This document shows positions 32,765 through 40,747 of a DNA stretch of 64,000 bases, one piece after another; position 1 is the first letter of the stretch, and every line of letters starts with the position of its first letter. Origin of the DNA: Nocardia brasiliensis ATCC 700358 (GTDB lineage Bacteria; Actinomycetota; Actinomycetes; Mycobacteriales; Mycobacteriaceae). Where the stretch lies: positions 6,944,001 through 7,008,000 of the forward strand of contig NC_018681.1 of assembly GCF_000250675.2 (NCBI RefSeq). The letters run 5' to 3'. The notes under the pieces were generated by a model, which worked only from the letters and a program-made list of their open reading frames with translations, searched no databases and was not told the DNA's origin. A program made the position numbers and the translations under genes.

Positions 32765-33628
32765 TCACGGCAAAGTCAGGATTTCCGCGCCGGTTTCCGT
32801 GACCACCAGCGTGTGCTCGAACTGTGCCGTCCACTTGCGGTCCTTGGTGACCACGGTCCAGCCGTCGTTCCAGATCTCGTAGTCGATCCCGCCGAGGTTG
32901 ATCATCGGCTCGATGGTGAACGTCATGCCCGGCTCGATGATCGACTCGATGGCGGGCTGGTCGTAGTGCAGGATCACCAGGCCGCTGTGGAAGGTGGGGC
33001 CGACACCGTGCCCGGTGAAGTCGCGCACCACGCCGTAGCCGAAGCGGTTCGCGTAGGACTCGATCACCCGGCCGATAACGTTCAGCGCCCGCCCGGGCCG
33101 GACCGCCTTGATGGCCCGCAGCGTGGCTTCCTCGGTCCGCTCGACGAGCAGGCGCACCTCCTCGTCCACCTCGCCGGCCAGGTAGGTCTTGTTGGTGTCA
33201 CCGTGCACGCCGTGGATGTAGGCGGTGACGTCGATATTGACGATGTCACCGTCCTCGATCACGGTCGAGTCCGGAATGCCGTGGCAGATCACCTCGTTCA
33301 GCGAGGTGCAGCAGGACTTCGGAAAGCCCTTGTAGCCCAGGGTCGACGGGTAGGCGCCGTGGTCGCACATGTACTCGTGTGCGATCCGGTCCAGTTCGTC
33401 GGTGGTGACGCCGGGCGCGACGGCCTTGCCCGCTTCTTCCAGAGCCTGCGCCGCGATCTTGCTCGCGATCCGCATCTTCTCGATCGTCTCCGCGGTCTGC
33501 ACCCAGGGCTCGCGACCCTCGTTGACGGTCTTCTTCCACGCGTATTCGGGGCGCTCGATCGTGCGCGGGACCTCGCGGGTGGGCGAGAGGGTCCCGGGGG
33601 TGAGCGGCTTACGAGTGCGGACAGACAT
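32765..33628 (-). CDS. map: Type I methionine aminopeptidase with N-terminal extension
   Basis: 287 residues; mycobacterial MapB is 285. The metal ligands are visible: NIDVTAYIHGVHGDTNKTYL (two Asp), DFTGHGVGPTFH (His), FTIEPMINLG (Glu) and QFEHTLVVTETG (Glu). The first 40 residues (RTRKPLTPGTLSPTREVP) form the Pro/Thr-rich extension of MetAP1c, thought to contact the ribosome. The enzyme removes the initiator methionine from new proteins. In M. tuberculosis it lies in the same stretch of genome (Rv2861c). ATG at 33628 fixed by the conserved N-terminus. Confidence 0.96.
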   Translation of the reverse strand: MSVRTRKPLTPGTLSPTREVPRTIERPEYAWKKTVNEGREPWVQTAETIEKMRIASKIAAQALEEAGKAVAPGVTTDELDRIAHEYMCDHGAYPSTLGYKGFPKSCCTSLNEVICHGIPDSTVIEDGDIVNIDVTAYIHGVHGDTNKTYLAGEVDEEVRLLVERTEEATLRAIKAVRPGRALNVIGRVIESYANRFGYGVVRDFTGHGVGPTFHSGLVILHYDQPAIESIIEPGMTFTIEPMINLGGIDYEIWNDGWTVVTKDRKWTAQFEHTLVVTETGAEILTLP

Positions 33629-33669
33629 GTGAACAGGGTAATCGGCGCGCGGCGGCCGCGCCGACGGCC

Positions 33670-34584
33670 CTACTGGTCGTGGAACTCCCGCGCGGTCCGT
33701 TCGACGACTTCGGCGACCGAGCACACGGCGTGCACGCCGCTGACGGAGTGACCACCGCTGTAGAGATCGCGCCAGGCCTTGGCTCCGTTCGCTTGCGCGA
33801 GCAACGTGCCGATGTCGGCAGCGCCGGTGTGGCGGTCGAACTCGAGGCCGGCCGCGTCGAGCGACGGTCGCAGCATGCTGGTGGGCAGGCCGGTCAGGGC
33901 CGAGGTGCATACGACGTCGTCCAGCGTGGTCGCGGCGACCATCTGTTTGTGTGCAGCGGGCGCGAGGCTTTCGGTGGTAGCAAGGAATTTCGTGCCCAGA
34001 TAGGCCAGGTCGGCCCCGAGTGTCAGCGCCGCGCGCAGCGCGACGCCGTCGGCGATGCCGCCCGCGAGCACCACCGGCCCGGCGTAGAACTCGCGGACCG
34101 CGCGGACGAAAGCGAACGGGTTGGCCCAGCCGGTCTGGCCGCCCGCACCCGCGGTGAGCAGGATGAGTCCGTCTGCGCCGGCCTCGACAGCCCGCCGGGC
34201 ATGCCGCAGCGACGCGACATCGGCGAATACCAGGGTCCGGGTCAGCCGCAGCGCATCGATCACCGGTGCGGGCGAGCCGACCGAGGTGATCGCCAGATCG
34301 GTGGGCAGTTCCTGAAGCACCGCCAGATCGTCCGCCAGTCGCGGATTGCTTTTGTGCACAATGAGGTTCGCCGCAACCGGCGCGTCGGTCGGCCCGAGCC
34401 CGGCCCGGATTTGCCCGAGCCATTCGCCGAGTTGTGCGCTGGTCCGGGCATTCGCGGTGGGGAACGCGCCGATCACGCCCGCCCGGCACGCCGCCAGCAC
34501 CAGTTCCGGGCCGGACACCAGGAACATCGGCGCGGCGATGATCGGCAGCCGGAGTCTGCGCCGGATTCGATCGAAAGTGCTCAT
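33670..34584 (-). CDS. Nitronate monooxygenase (2-nitropropane dioxygenase family)
   Basis: 304 residues. The FMN-binding TIM barrel of NMO-type enzymes is clear: LPIIAAPMFLVSGPELVLAA, RAGVIGAFPTANART, ANLIVHKSN, LILLTAGAGGQTGW, PVVLAGGIADGVALRAAL and LGADLAYLGTKFLAT. The HAGGQ-like motif has the variant AGAGGQ, so the catalytic His of class I NMO is missing and this may be a different FMN enzyme of the family. It is the last gene of a three-gene operon with a hydrolase (4-base overlap) and an acyl-CoA ligase. Confidence 0.86.
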   Translation of the reverse strand: MSTFDRIRRRLRLPIIAAPMFLVSGPELVLAACRAGVIGAFPTANARTSAQLGEWLGQIRAGLGPTDAPVAANLIVHKSNPRLADDLAVLQELPTDLAITSVGSPAPVIDALRLTRTLVFADVASLRHARRAVEAGADGLILLTAGAGGQTGWANPFAFVRAVREFYAGPVVLAGGIADGVALRAALTLGADLAYLGTKFLATTESLAPAAHKQMVAATTLDDVVCTSALTGLPTSMLRPSLDAAGLEFDRHTGAADIGTLLAQANGAKAWRDLYSGGHSVSGVHAVCSVAEVVERTAREFHDQ

Positions 34585-35396
34585 GCACCGAGCCCGTTGC
34601 GCTCGGCGGCGCTCTCGGTGCCCGCCAGGATGGTGCGGGCCACCAGCACGGGCTTGTCCCACATCGGCATGTGCCCGCAATCGGGCAGAGACACGATCCG
34701 GACGTCGGCGGGCAGCTGATCCAGAAACCGGCTGTCCCCTGCGCGCACCATGCGGTCGTGCGAGCCGAACGCCAGCGTGATGGGCGCGGTGATGTCCTGT
34801 CCCCCTTCGAATCTGGAGGTACGGGCGACGTGCAGGGCGCGCCGCAGCGTCGGCGCCGAGGTGCGGAGGTCGTCGAAGAAGTCGACCGCCTCGGCGTAGG
34901 TGAAGTTGCGGGGGTGCTTGACCGGGGTCGAGAGCGCGAGCGCACGGAACAGCGACGATCGCAGCAGCACGCGGGCGCGGGTGTGGAACAGCCATGCGCC
35001 GAAGGATCCCGCGGCGAACTGCACGCGAGTGCGCAACGGCATGCTCTCGGCCCAGAGACCGGCGGGCCCGATCGCGACGACGCTGCGAGCCAGCCCGTGC
35101 TTGGCGGCTTCCAGGGCGATCCATCCGCCCATCGAGTTCCCCGCGATGTCGACCGGCGTGCGCACGCCGAGTCGCGCGAGTTCGGCACCGAGTTCGCGTA
35201 CCGCCATCGCCAAGTCGAACTCCGCGCCAGCGAGCGGGGGCGTCCGGCCGAAGCCCGGGAAATCGAGCGCGAGCACCCGCCGTTCGGTGGCGAGCAGCTC
35301 GATCACCGGCAGCCAGCTGCGCACCGACGAGCCGCCGCCGTGCAACAGCACGAGCGGCCTGCCGGTGCCGGCGTCGACGCGATGCCAACCGGTCAT
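34581..35396 (-). CDS. Alpha/beta hydrolase
   Basis: 271 residues from ATG at 35396, preceded by AAGGAGG at good spacing. Typical hydrolase elements: RPLVLLHGGGSSVRSWLPVI (oxyanion loop), DFPGFGRTPP, nucleophile elbow IAGNSMGGWIALEAA (GNSMG), HDRMVRAGDSRFLD (acid) and SLPDCGHMPMWDKP (histidine). It is close to C-C bond hydrolases and lipases; the substrate cannot be told. Its stop overlaps the start of the nitronate monooxygenase gene, and the ligase gene ends 35 bp upstream, so the three are cotranscribed. Confidence 0.88.
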   Translation of the reverse strand: MTGWHRVDAGTGRPLVLLHGGGSSVRSWLPVIELLATERRVLALDFPGFGRTPPLAGAEFDLAMAVRELGAELARLGVRTPVDIAGNSMGGWIALEAAKHGLARSVVAIGPAGLWAESMPLRTRVQFAAGSFGAWLFHTRARVLLRSSLFRALALSTPVKHPRNFTYAEAVDFFDDLRTSAPTLRRALHVARTSRFEGGQDITAPITLAFGSHDRMVRAGDSRFLDQLPADVRIVSLPDCGHMPMWDKPVLVARTILAGTESAAERNGLGA

Positions 35397-35431
35397 GATG
35401 GTCCTCCTTCGTTGTCGGACAAGGGAATCGG

Positions 35432-36970
35432 TCAAGCGCCGGACACCCGGCTCGAGTGACCGGCCCAGTGCGGTTCTCGCAACTGCTTGCGCAGTAGCTT
35501 GCCGACCACGCTCTTGGGCAGCGGCTCGGTGGTCAGCTCGACGCGGCTCGGCTTCTTGTAGGAACCGAGCCGTTCCCGGCACAGTTCGACGAGTTCACTC
35601 GCGGTGACCGCGGCCGGATCGGTGACGGTGACCACCGCCATCGGGGTTTCACCCCAGCGCTCGTCCGGTATCCCGAAGACCGCGGCCTCGACCACGGCCG
35701 GGTGGTCGGCCAGCACCGTTTCCAGCTCGGCAGGCCAGATGTTGAAGCCGCCGGAGACGATCATGTCCTCGGCGCGGTCCAGCACGTAGAGGAATCCGTT
35801 GCGGTCCAGCCGCCCGATATCCCTGGTCCGCACCCAGCCGTCGACCAGCCTGGTCTCGGTCAGCTCCGCGTCGCGCCAGTAGCCGCGCATCTGGCCCTCG
35901 ACCTTCGCGACGATCTCCCCCGGCTCGCCGACCGGCACGACGTTGCCGTCCTCGTCCCGGATCTGCACCTGGGCGTAGGGCGCCACCCGGCCCGCCGACC
36001 GCATCGGCTCGGACCCGTCGACCGTGCCGAACCATTCCTCGGGCGCCATGAACGAGATCGGTACCGCCTCGGTCTGTCCGAAGCCTTGACACAGGGTGTC
36101 GCCGAACACTTTTCGACCGAGCAGGGCCGTGGCGTCGGTGATCGGCGCGCCACCGACCAGGATGGTGCGCAGATGCGGCCACTCCCGTTCAGCCGCGGCG
36201 GGCTGCCGGGCCAAGGCGGCGAGCAGACTGGGCGAGGCGAACATATGGCTCACCCGCTGCTCGGCCATCATCGCCAGCACCTTGCCCGGCTCGAACGCGC
36301 CGAACATCAGGTTGGCCGCCCCCGCCAGCCAGCCAGGAAGGAACAGGTACCCGGACGCGTGCGAGATGGGGCCCGCGTGGCCGACCACGCTGCCCCGGCC
36401 CATCCGCTCGACTCCGTACGCCCAGTTCCGGCAGTTCAGCACCCAGTCGTGCTGGCTGTAGGCCACACCCTTCGGCTTGCCGGTGGTGCCGCCGGAGAAC
36501 CGGATGACGTACCAGGCGTCGGGGTCGATCGGCAAGCGCGGGTCGGTATCGTCCTGCTCGGCCAGCCACTGTTCATAAGTGTTGTCCCGCACAATGATCC
36601 GCTCCAAGCAGTCCAGCTGCTCAGGTAGCCCGTGCACCGAGTCGGCGAAGGTCTCGTCGGTCAGCAGGACCTTGGCGTCGGTATTGCCGATCATGTGCGC
36701 GTGCGCCGCAGCGGAATTCCGCGGATACAGCGGCACCCGCACCGCGCCGGCGATCGCGCAACCGAGCACGGTGTCCACACAGCCCAGGTTGTTGTCCTCC
36801 AAACCGGCGACCCGATCTCCTGGGCGAACACCCAACGCGCGCAAAGCATTCGCCAGTCGCACACCGCGCGTCCACGCTTGCACGAACGTCAACGTGCCCT
36901 GCTCGGTGATGATCGCCGTGCGGTCGGCGTTGAGCTCGGCGGCTTGCCGCATGAGCGTGGTCACATCCAT
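35432..36970 (-). CDS. AMP-binding acyl-CoA ligase (fatty acid CoA synthetase family)
   Basis: 512 residues from ATG at 36970 (CGGAAGG upstream). ANL superfamily motifs are intact: the P-loop VIRFSGGTTGKPKGVAYSQ, FGQTEAVPISFM, RDIGRLDRNGFLYVLDRAEDMIVSGGFNIWP and the C-terminal catalytic lysine region LPKSVVGKLLRKQL. It activates a carboxylic acid as acyl-AMP and then acyl-CoA. The operon partners (hydrolase and FMN oxygenase) suggest catabolism of an aromatic or branched acid; the sequence does not tell which. Divergent from a PucR/CdaR-type regulator across 138 bp. Confidence 0.9.
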   Translation of the reverse strand: MDVTTLMRQAAELNADRTAIITEQGTLTFVQAWTRGVRLANALRALGVRPGDRVAGLEDNNLGCVDTVLGCAIAGAVRVPLYPRNSAAAHAHMIGNTDAKVLLTDETFADSVHGLPEQLDCLERIIVRDNTYEQWLAEQDDTDPRLPIDPDAWYVIRFSGGTTGKPKGVAYSQHDWVLNCRNWAYGVERMGRGSVVGHAGPISHASGYLFLPGWLAGAANLMFGAFEPGKVLAMMAEQRVSHMFASPSLLAALARQPAAAEREWPHLRTILVGGAPITDATALLGRKVFGDTLCQGFGQTEAVPISFMAPEEWFGTVDGSEPMRSAGRVAPYAQVQIRDEDGNVVPVGEPGEIVAKVEGQMRGYWRDAELTETRLVDGWVRTRDIGRLDRNGFLYVLDRAEDMIVSGGFNIWPAELETVLADHPAVVEAAVFGIPDERWGETPMAVVTVTDPAAVTASELVELCRERLGSYKKPSRVELTTEPLPKSVVGKLLRKQLREPHWAGHSSRVSGA

Positions 36971-37073
36971 CGGTGCCCGGGTCCTTCCGTCGGCTGGAAC
37001 ACCTTCGAGCATCGTCCGAATAGTCCCGTTGCCACCATGGAGCCGTTTCCCGACTTGTCAGCGGCGTCCTTGT

Positions 37074-37102
37074 AGCCGATTACAAACGGCTCGTCTTACA
37101 CT
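37074..37102. promoter_or_regulatory. Divergent control region: palindrome and -10 of the regulator gene
   Basis: AGCCG (37074-37078) and CGGCT (37087-37091) make a dyad with an 8-base centre, a candidate binding site shared by the ligase operon and the regulator. TACACT (37097-37102) ends 7 bases before the ATG at 37109, placing the transcript start on the A of the start codon. Confidence 0.5.
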
Positions 37103-37108
37103 GGCCGC

Positions 37109-38251
37109 ATGTCGGGCGTCAGAACCGCGACGGCGAAACGCCGCCTGGTCACCGAGCTGGCCGCACGCGAATCGAAGCTGCTGGACCGTATCGTCGGCAC
37201 CGCCCGCAGCGAGATCCCGGCGTACGCACGCCTCGGCCCGGACATGTTGCGCCCGCTGACAGCACGGATGATCGAGTCCATGCTGCTGGCCATGGTCGAG
37301 GAACGCGGCCCGTCCGGCACCGAGTTACGCGCCTTCCACGAATTCGGCGTCATCCGCGCGGGCCAGGGCATCGCGCTCGCGGAGATGCTCGGCGCGTGGC
37401 GGCTGGCGGTGCGAGTGATCCTCGACGAGATGGGCGAGATCGGACGGTCCCATCAGGTCTCGGGCCTCGTGCAACTCGAACTCACCAGGCAGTTGCTCGA
37501 CATCGTCGACGTGGCCATTCTCGAACTCACCGGCGGCCACCGCGAGGTGGAACTCGCGAACGCGGGCCGCGACCACCAGGCCCGCGCCGACTTCACCCGC
37601 GCCGCGCTCACCGGCACCCTCACCCGCGCCGAAATCGGTTTGCGCGCCCAGCAATACAGCCTCGACCTGGAGCACGCGGCCATCCCTTTCCGCGCCCGCC
37701 CCACCGCGGAGCACGGCCCGGCCGAGCTACCGCAACTGTTCACCAGGTCCGGCCGGATCGGTTTCGTGACGACCATCGACGGCGACCTCGCCGGATTCAT
37801 CGATCGGCTCCCGGACGCGCTCCCCGTCCCCACCGGATTCGGTCCGGCCACCCCGATCGACCAACTTCCGACCGGCTTCATCCAGGCCACCCGCGCACTC
37901 AACACCGCGGCCGCGTTCGCCCTCTCCGGCGCGCACAGCGTCGCCGATCTCGGCCTGCTGCCGGCCGTCCTCGCCGACACCGAGGTCGGCGACCACCTCG
38001 TCCATCGCTACCTCGACCCCCTGCACCGCACCGACAGCCCCGACCTCTACCGCCAGACCCTGCACACCTACCTGGAATCCGGCCTGCACATCGAGACCAC
38101 CGCCCGCGAACTGGTCGTCCACCCCAACACCGTCCGCTACCGCATCGACCGCTACCAGACCCTCACCGGCCACGACCTCCGCAAACCCACCACCACCCTG
38201 GAACTGTGGTGGGCCCTACGCCGCCACCACCTCCGAACCACCACTTTGTAA
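37109..38251 (+). CDS. PucR/CdaR-type transcriptional regulator
   Basis: 380 residues. The N-terminal half is helical (LVTELAARESKLLDRIVGTA; RMIESMLLAMVEERG) and unlike classical PucR; the middle is a GGDEF-like CdaR region (GRIGFVTTIDGDLAGFIDRL) and the C-terminus is the HTH_30 domain (HIETTARELVVHPNTVRYRI). Actinobacteria have many such regulators next to fatty acid CoA ligases. It most likely controls the divergent ligase/hydrolase/nitronate monooxygenase operon. The ATG is probably leaderless (TACACT 7 bases away). Confidence 0.87.
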   Translation: MSGVRTATAKRRLVTELAARESKLLDRIVGTARSEIPAYARLGPDMLRPLTARMIESMLLAMVEERGPSGTELRAFHEFGVIRAGQGIALAEMLGAWRLAVRVILDEMGEIGRSHQVSGLVQLELTRQLLDIVDVAILELTGGHREVELANAGRDHQARADFTRAALTGTLTRAEIGLRAQQYSLDLEHAAIPFRARPTAEHGPAELPQLFTRSGRIGFVTTIDGDLAGFIDRLPDALPVPTGFGPATPIDQLPTGFIQATRALNTAAAFALSGAHSVADLGLLPAVLADTEVGDHLVHRYLDPLHRTDSPDLYRQTLHTYLESGLHIETTARELVVHPNTVRYRIDRYQTLTGHDLRKPTTTLELWWALRRHHLRTTTL

Positions 38252-38342
38252 ATCCTCACAAGGACCTGGGGCAGACACACAGACCAGGACGACAGCGCGG
38301 AGCCGCTGCGGAATACCTGCGGACCGTGGTCCGTTTAGGGTG

Positions 38343-38362
38343 GTAGTTGACATCGACACTAC
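38343..38362. promoter_or_regulatory. Promoter/operator of the luciferase-like oxidoreductase gene
   Basis: GTAGT (38343-38347) and ACTAC (38358-38362) flank a consensus -35 TTGACA (38347-38352). The overlap of a dyad with the -35 box is typical of a repressor site. No good -10 at 17 bp was seen; GGAAAGAGGG provides the Shine-Dalgarno for the GTG at 38382. Confidence 0.4.
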
Positions 38363-38381
38363 CTAGGAAAGAGGGTCCATC

Positions 38382-39392
38382 GTGGAATTGGGACTCACGA
38401 CGTTTGCGGAGCTGTACCCCGTCGGCGATCGGCCCGCGCCGAGTGCGGCCGAGCGGTTGCGCCAGGTGGTGGACGAGGCCGTCGCGACCGAGCGGGCCGG
38501 GCTCGAGGTGTACGGCGTCGGGGAACACCATCGCAAGGATTTCGCCGCCTCCGCACCCGCGGTGGTGCTGGCGGCGATCGCGGCGCGCACCGAGCAGATC
38601 CAGTTGACCAGCGCGGTGACGGTGCTGAGCTCCGACGACCCGGTCCGGGTGTATCAGGATTTCGCGACCCTGGACGGGCTGTCCAACGGTCGCGCCGAGC
38701 TGATGGCCGGGCGCGGGTCCTTCACGGAGAGTTTCCCGTTGTTCGGCTACGACCTGAGCGACTACGACGAGCTTTTCGAGGAGAAGCTGGCGCTGCTGCT
38801 GCACCTGCGCGAGGACGGTCCGGTGAACTGGAACGGCAAGTTCCGGGCACCGCTGCGCGACGCAATTGTCTACCCGCGCACCGACAATCGGCCACTGCCG
38901 GTATGGATCGCGGTCGGCGGTAGCCCGGAGTCGGTGGTCCGCGCCGGCCTGCTCGGCCTGCCGTTGGCCATCGCCATCATCGGCGGCCAGCCCGCCCGGT
39001 TCAAGCCGCTGGTCGACCTGTACCACCGCGCACTCGCCGAAGGCGGCCACGACAAGCAGCCCGTCGCGGTGCACGCGCATGGTTATATCGCCGACAGCGA
39101 CGAGCAGGCCGTCGCCGACTTCTACGAGCCCTACGCGCTCGCGATGAGCACGATCGGCCGCGAACGCGGCTGGGGAGCGATGACCCGCCCCCAGTTCGAG
39201 GCCCTGCGCTCGAAGGAAGGCTCACTGTTCGTCGGCACCCCCGACTACGTCGCCGAAAAGATCGCCGATATCCGCGACACCCTCGGCCTGGACCGCTTCA
39301 TGCTGCACACCAGCGTCGGCACCCTCCCGCACGAAAAGGTCCTGCACAACATCGAATTGCTCGGCGAGAAGGTGGCACCCCAGGTTCGCTGA
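38382..39392 (+). CDS. LLM-class flavin-dependent oxidoreductase (luciferase-like)
   Basis: 336 residues. Bacterial luciferase-like TIM barrel: ELGLTTFAELYP, AGLEVYGVGEHHRKDFAASAPAVVLAAIAARTEQIQLTSAV, FATLDGLSNGRAELMAGRGSFTESFPLFG, PVWIAVGGSPESVVRAGLLGLPLAIAIIGG. Members use FMNH2 or F420H2; the GEHH and RAELMAGRGS segments are shared with the FMN-dependent actinobacterial group. The substrate is unknown. GTG start with a good GAGGG Shine-Dalgarno. Single gene with its own TTGACA promoter. Confidence 0.87.
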   Translation: MELGLTTFAELYPVGDRPAPSAAERLRQVVDEAVATERAGLEVYGVGEHHRKDFAASAPAVVLAAIAARTEQIQLTSAVTVLSSDDPVRVYQDFATLDGLSNGRAELMAGRGSFTESFPLFGYDLSDYDELFEEKLALLLHLREDGPVNWNGKFRAPLRDAIVYPRTDNRPLPVWIAVGGSPESVVRAGLLGLPLAIAIIGGQPARFKPLVDLYHRALAEGGHDKQPVAVHAHGYIADSDEQAVADFYEPYALAMSTIGRERGWGAMTRPQFEALRSKEGSLFVGTPDYVAEKIADIRDTLGLDRFMLHTSVGTLPHEKVLHNIELLGEKVAPQVR

Positions 39393-39602
39393 TCCGGAAC
39401 CAGCACCGAGCCCTTGACTTAAGGGCTCGGTGAAACTGGTTAAGGGGCAACGATTTCGTTTACCCATCGTTTGCCAGAACAATGATTGACATAGTCGCGG
39501 GACGTTTGTTTGCCTTACAGCACCCAAACATCGGACCGTACTACTGAGACGGCATGGACAAGATCCGGCGAGTTCTTTGCTCGCGGATCGAGATAGGAAC
39601 CG

Positions 39603-40730
39603 ATGCCGAGCTCGAGACTGCAGTCACGGCCGCTGACCAGGATGGACAATCCTTATGCGATAAACATCGATGAATTGTCTTGCCGACAGGTGGCGCGCCG
39701 CGATCCGCTCGCCGCCGACGCGGTGCTGGCGAATCTTCCGGTAATGAATGCGGCGGCCGATCTACGCCAGCTCGCGACCATGTTCCGCGAGTTGCTGTCC
39801 CGGGCGCGCGAGGTCGAGTTACCGGAAATAGCCGATCGGCTGGCGGCGATGCGGGACGTCGGCATGCTCATGTCTTCTTTGCGCAGACACGGTGTCGAGC
39901 CGCTCGATGCCGTGCCCGAAGCAGCCGGCGTCTTGCTCGCATGGGGCCATTCGGCGGGCATGGTGCCCCGGGACACCGTGCTGCACTACGGCGCGTGGAA
40001 TCCGCGGGGGAAGCGCCAGCGGATGTTCCTCGGCGAGCAGCAGGAAAACGTCGTGCTCGATGCCGTCCGCGTGAGCACCCTGTTGATCAGCGAGATCGCG
40101 CCGCAGCTGGCGGGTTTGGCCGAACTGCACCCGGACGACACGGCTTTCGGCGAGATCTGCCATGCGGCAGCCGATCAGTTGGAGACCCTGCCGCAGTTGA
40201 TGAGCGGTCTCTACCGCACCGTCGATCCGATCGAGTTCTACGCCGCTCGATTGCGGCCGTTCATGGCGGATGTGGTGGTGGCCGACCGCTCGTACTACGG
40301 ACCCGCCGCCGTCCACGTGCCGCTGTATCTGATCGACCGGCTCGTCTGGTCGTCCGATCACGGCGGCGTCGGCATGACGTATTTCCAAGACGATCTGCTG
40401 AACTACGGACTCCCCCGGTGGCGGCGGATGTTCGAGCACACCGCGGACGCTGAATCATTGGTGACCCGGCTCGTCCGGGAATTCGACCGCCCCGACGGTC
40501 CCCCGTCGACCAAGGCGGCCTACGCCATGGACGGCGTCATCCGAATCCTGGACGGCCTGGTCACTTTTCGCACCAAACACGGCATGCTCGCCCGAGCCGC
40601 CTACACCGACGGCACGCGCTACGCCATGGGCATCGCGGGCGTCAGTCCCGCCGTCCTCGACCACGTCCTCGCCCTCACCCGCCGCTGCGCGAACTGGGCC
40701 CGCACCCGCCGCAGAGGCGCCCGCACCTGA
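39603..40730 (+). CDS. PrnB-like protein (monodechloroaminopyrrolnitrin synthase family, IDO/TDO superfamily)
   Basis: 375 residues. The pattern VARRDPLAADAVLANLPVMNAAADL at the start, the helical middle, and IEFYAARLRPFMADV and SYYGPAAVHVPLYLIDRLVW in the second half match what I recall of the PrnB family, haem proteins related to indoleamine 2,3-dioxygenase. PrnB itself rearranges 7-chlorotryptophan in pyrrolnitrin synthesis, but no halogenase or other prn gene is nearby. AGGA at 5 bases before the ATG at 39603 supports the start. The 210-bp region before it is A+T-richer with a TTGACA at 39486-39491. It converges with the STAND NTPase gene. Confidence 0.6.
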   Translation: MPSSRLQSRPLTRMDNPYAINIDELSCRQVARRDPLAADAVLANLPVMNAAADLRQLATMFRELLSRAREVELPEIADRLAAMRDVGMLMSSLRRHGVEPLDAVPEAAGVLLAWGHSAGMVPRDTVLHYGAWNPRGKRQRMFLGEQQENVVLDAVRVSTLLISEIAPQLAGLAELHPDDTAFGEICHAAADQLETLPQLMSGLYRTVDPIEFYAARLRPFMADVVVADRSYYGPAAVHVPLYLIDRLVWSSDHGGVGMTYFQDDLLNYGLPRWRRMFEHTADAESLVTRLVREFDRPDGPPSTKAAYAMDGVIRILDGLVTFRTKHGMLARAAYTDGTRYAMGIAGVSPAVLDHVLALTRRCANWARTRRRGART

Positions 40731-40747
40731 TCAGCCCAAGCACGTTG

